Shown here: positions 34,585 to 34,825 of the stretch, piece after piece | Numbering within the stretch: the stretch's first letter is position 1 | How the letters are laid out: every line of letters begins with the position of its first letter | NCBI GenBank assembly: GCA_002084805.1 | Contig: NBMC01000041.1 | Location: forward strand, 1-34,825 | Source: Spirochaetaceae bacterium 4572_59 | GTDB lineage: Bacteria; Spirochaetota; Spirochaetia; DSM-2461 | DNA: 34,825 nucleotides | Direction of reading: 5' to 3' | Translations under genes and position numbers: made by a program | The notes under the pieces: model-generated | What the model saw: the letters and a program-made list of their open reading frames with translations, nothing else | The model's database searches: none | What the model was told of the DNA's origin: nothing

Positions 34585-34825
34585 ATGAATCTATCGTTAA
34601 AAGGTAAAACCGCTCTGGTGACCGGTGGCAGTGACGGAATTGGGGAGAGAATCCTGTTATCCAGATTATGTCCTCCAATCATGCCTACAAAACCATAAGG
34701 GGATGTTTCCCCTATAATGTTAGCAAAACGGCCCTTCTGGGCCTTGTCCGCAGTATGGCACTGGACCTTGCCCCGGATATACGTGTTATTGGCCTTGCTC
34801 CCGGTTTTATCGAAACCGGCGGAAG
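34585..34825 (+). pseudogene. Short-chain dehydrogenase/reductase with a large internal deletion (continues past the window)
   Basis: ATG 34585 (AGGAG, about 7-nt spacing) gives MNLSLKGKTALVTGGSDGIG, the NAD(P)-binding TGGxxGIG start of SDR enzymes. After about 21 residues the frame shifts, and the next frame reads NPVIQIMSSN (catalytic Ser), PYNVSKTALLGLVRSMALDL (YxxxK) and LAPGFIETGG. About 100-110 residues between these parts are missing. As written it ends after 38 codons. It forms a likely operon with the enolase-like gene in sugar-acid catabolism. Confidence 0.8.

Overview
Organism and general character. The window is bacterial, medium in G+C, and reads best as a free-living spirochaete or a close relative. 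That placement is an inference from a type III glutamine synthetase, a single-POTRA Omp85-like protein, a chemotaxis receptor, abundant two-component proteins and carbohydrate genes. No rRNA or other marker fixes the taxon. Several genes start at TTG behind strong Shine-Dalgarno (SD) sequences.

Layout. 1-3.1 kb: 5' end of a glycosyltransferase, then a NarL-type histidine kinase/response regulator pair broken by three frameshifts, and two small membrane proteins. 3.1-7.2 kb: tRNA-Asn, glnN with a sigma-54 promoter, and a NifA-like sigma-54 activator. 7.3-10.1 kb: a biotin-uptake operon (birA-like, bioY, ecfA, ecfT) headed by a BirA operator that covers the birA-like start codon. 10.3-12.6 kb: an outer-membrane protein and a wrecked chemotaxis receptor. 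12.6-16.0 kb: two identical initiator tRNAs. Each is followed by a terminator, a cloverleaf-like repeat, a copy of the tRNA 3' end and a second terminator. Between the two tRNA loci lie a diguanylate cyclase, a HAD phosphatase and a toxin-antitoxin remnant.

16.1-21.5 kb is a minus-strand operon: MFS-HEAT membrane protein, soluble hybrid histidine kinase (coupled by an 8-nt overlap), hisC and a PrsW-type protease. 21.5-21.9 kb holds two tandem plus-strand intrinsic terminators whose loops share the same anti-Shine-Dalgarno sequence. No plus-strand gene feeds them, so they look like a pair of small regulatory RNAs. 21.9-28.9 kb is a second minus-strand operon: DUF5107-TPR protein, a sulfatase-fold protein lacking the formylglycine residue, and a GNAT-histidine kinase fusion. 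29-34.8 kb is a sugar or sugar-acid cluster: two AraC regulators plus a fragment of a third, an aldose-1-epimerase relative, a UroD/MtaA-like methyltransferase, an enolase-superfamily dehydratase and the start of an SDR dehydrogenase.

Overall signal. At least seven genes carry frameshifts or internal deletions, many at short homopolymers. The lesions hit both expendable genes (toxin-antitoxin remnant) and genes inside otherwise intact operons (birA-like, DUF5107-TPR, SDR). Sequencing or assembly error and genuine decay therefore both remain open. The most interesting candidates are the anti-SD RNA pair, the tRNA-fMet-linked structured repeat, and the two unusual sensor operons.
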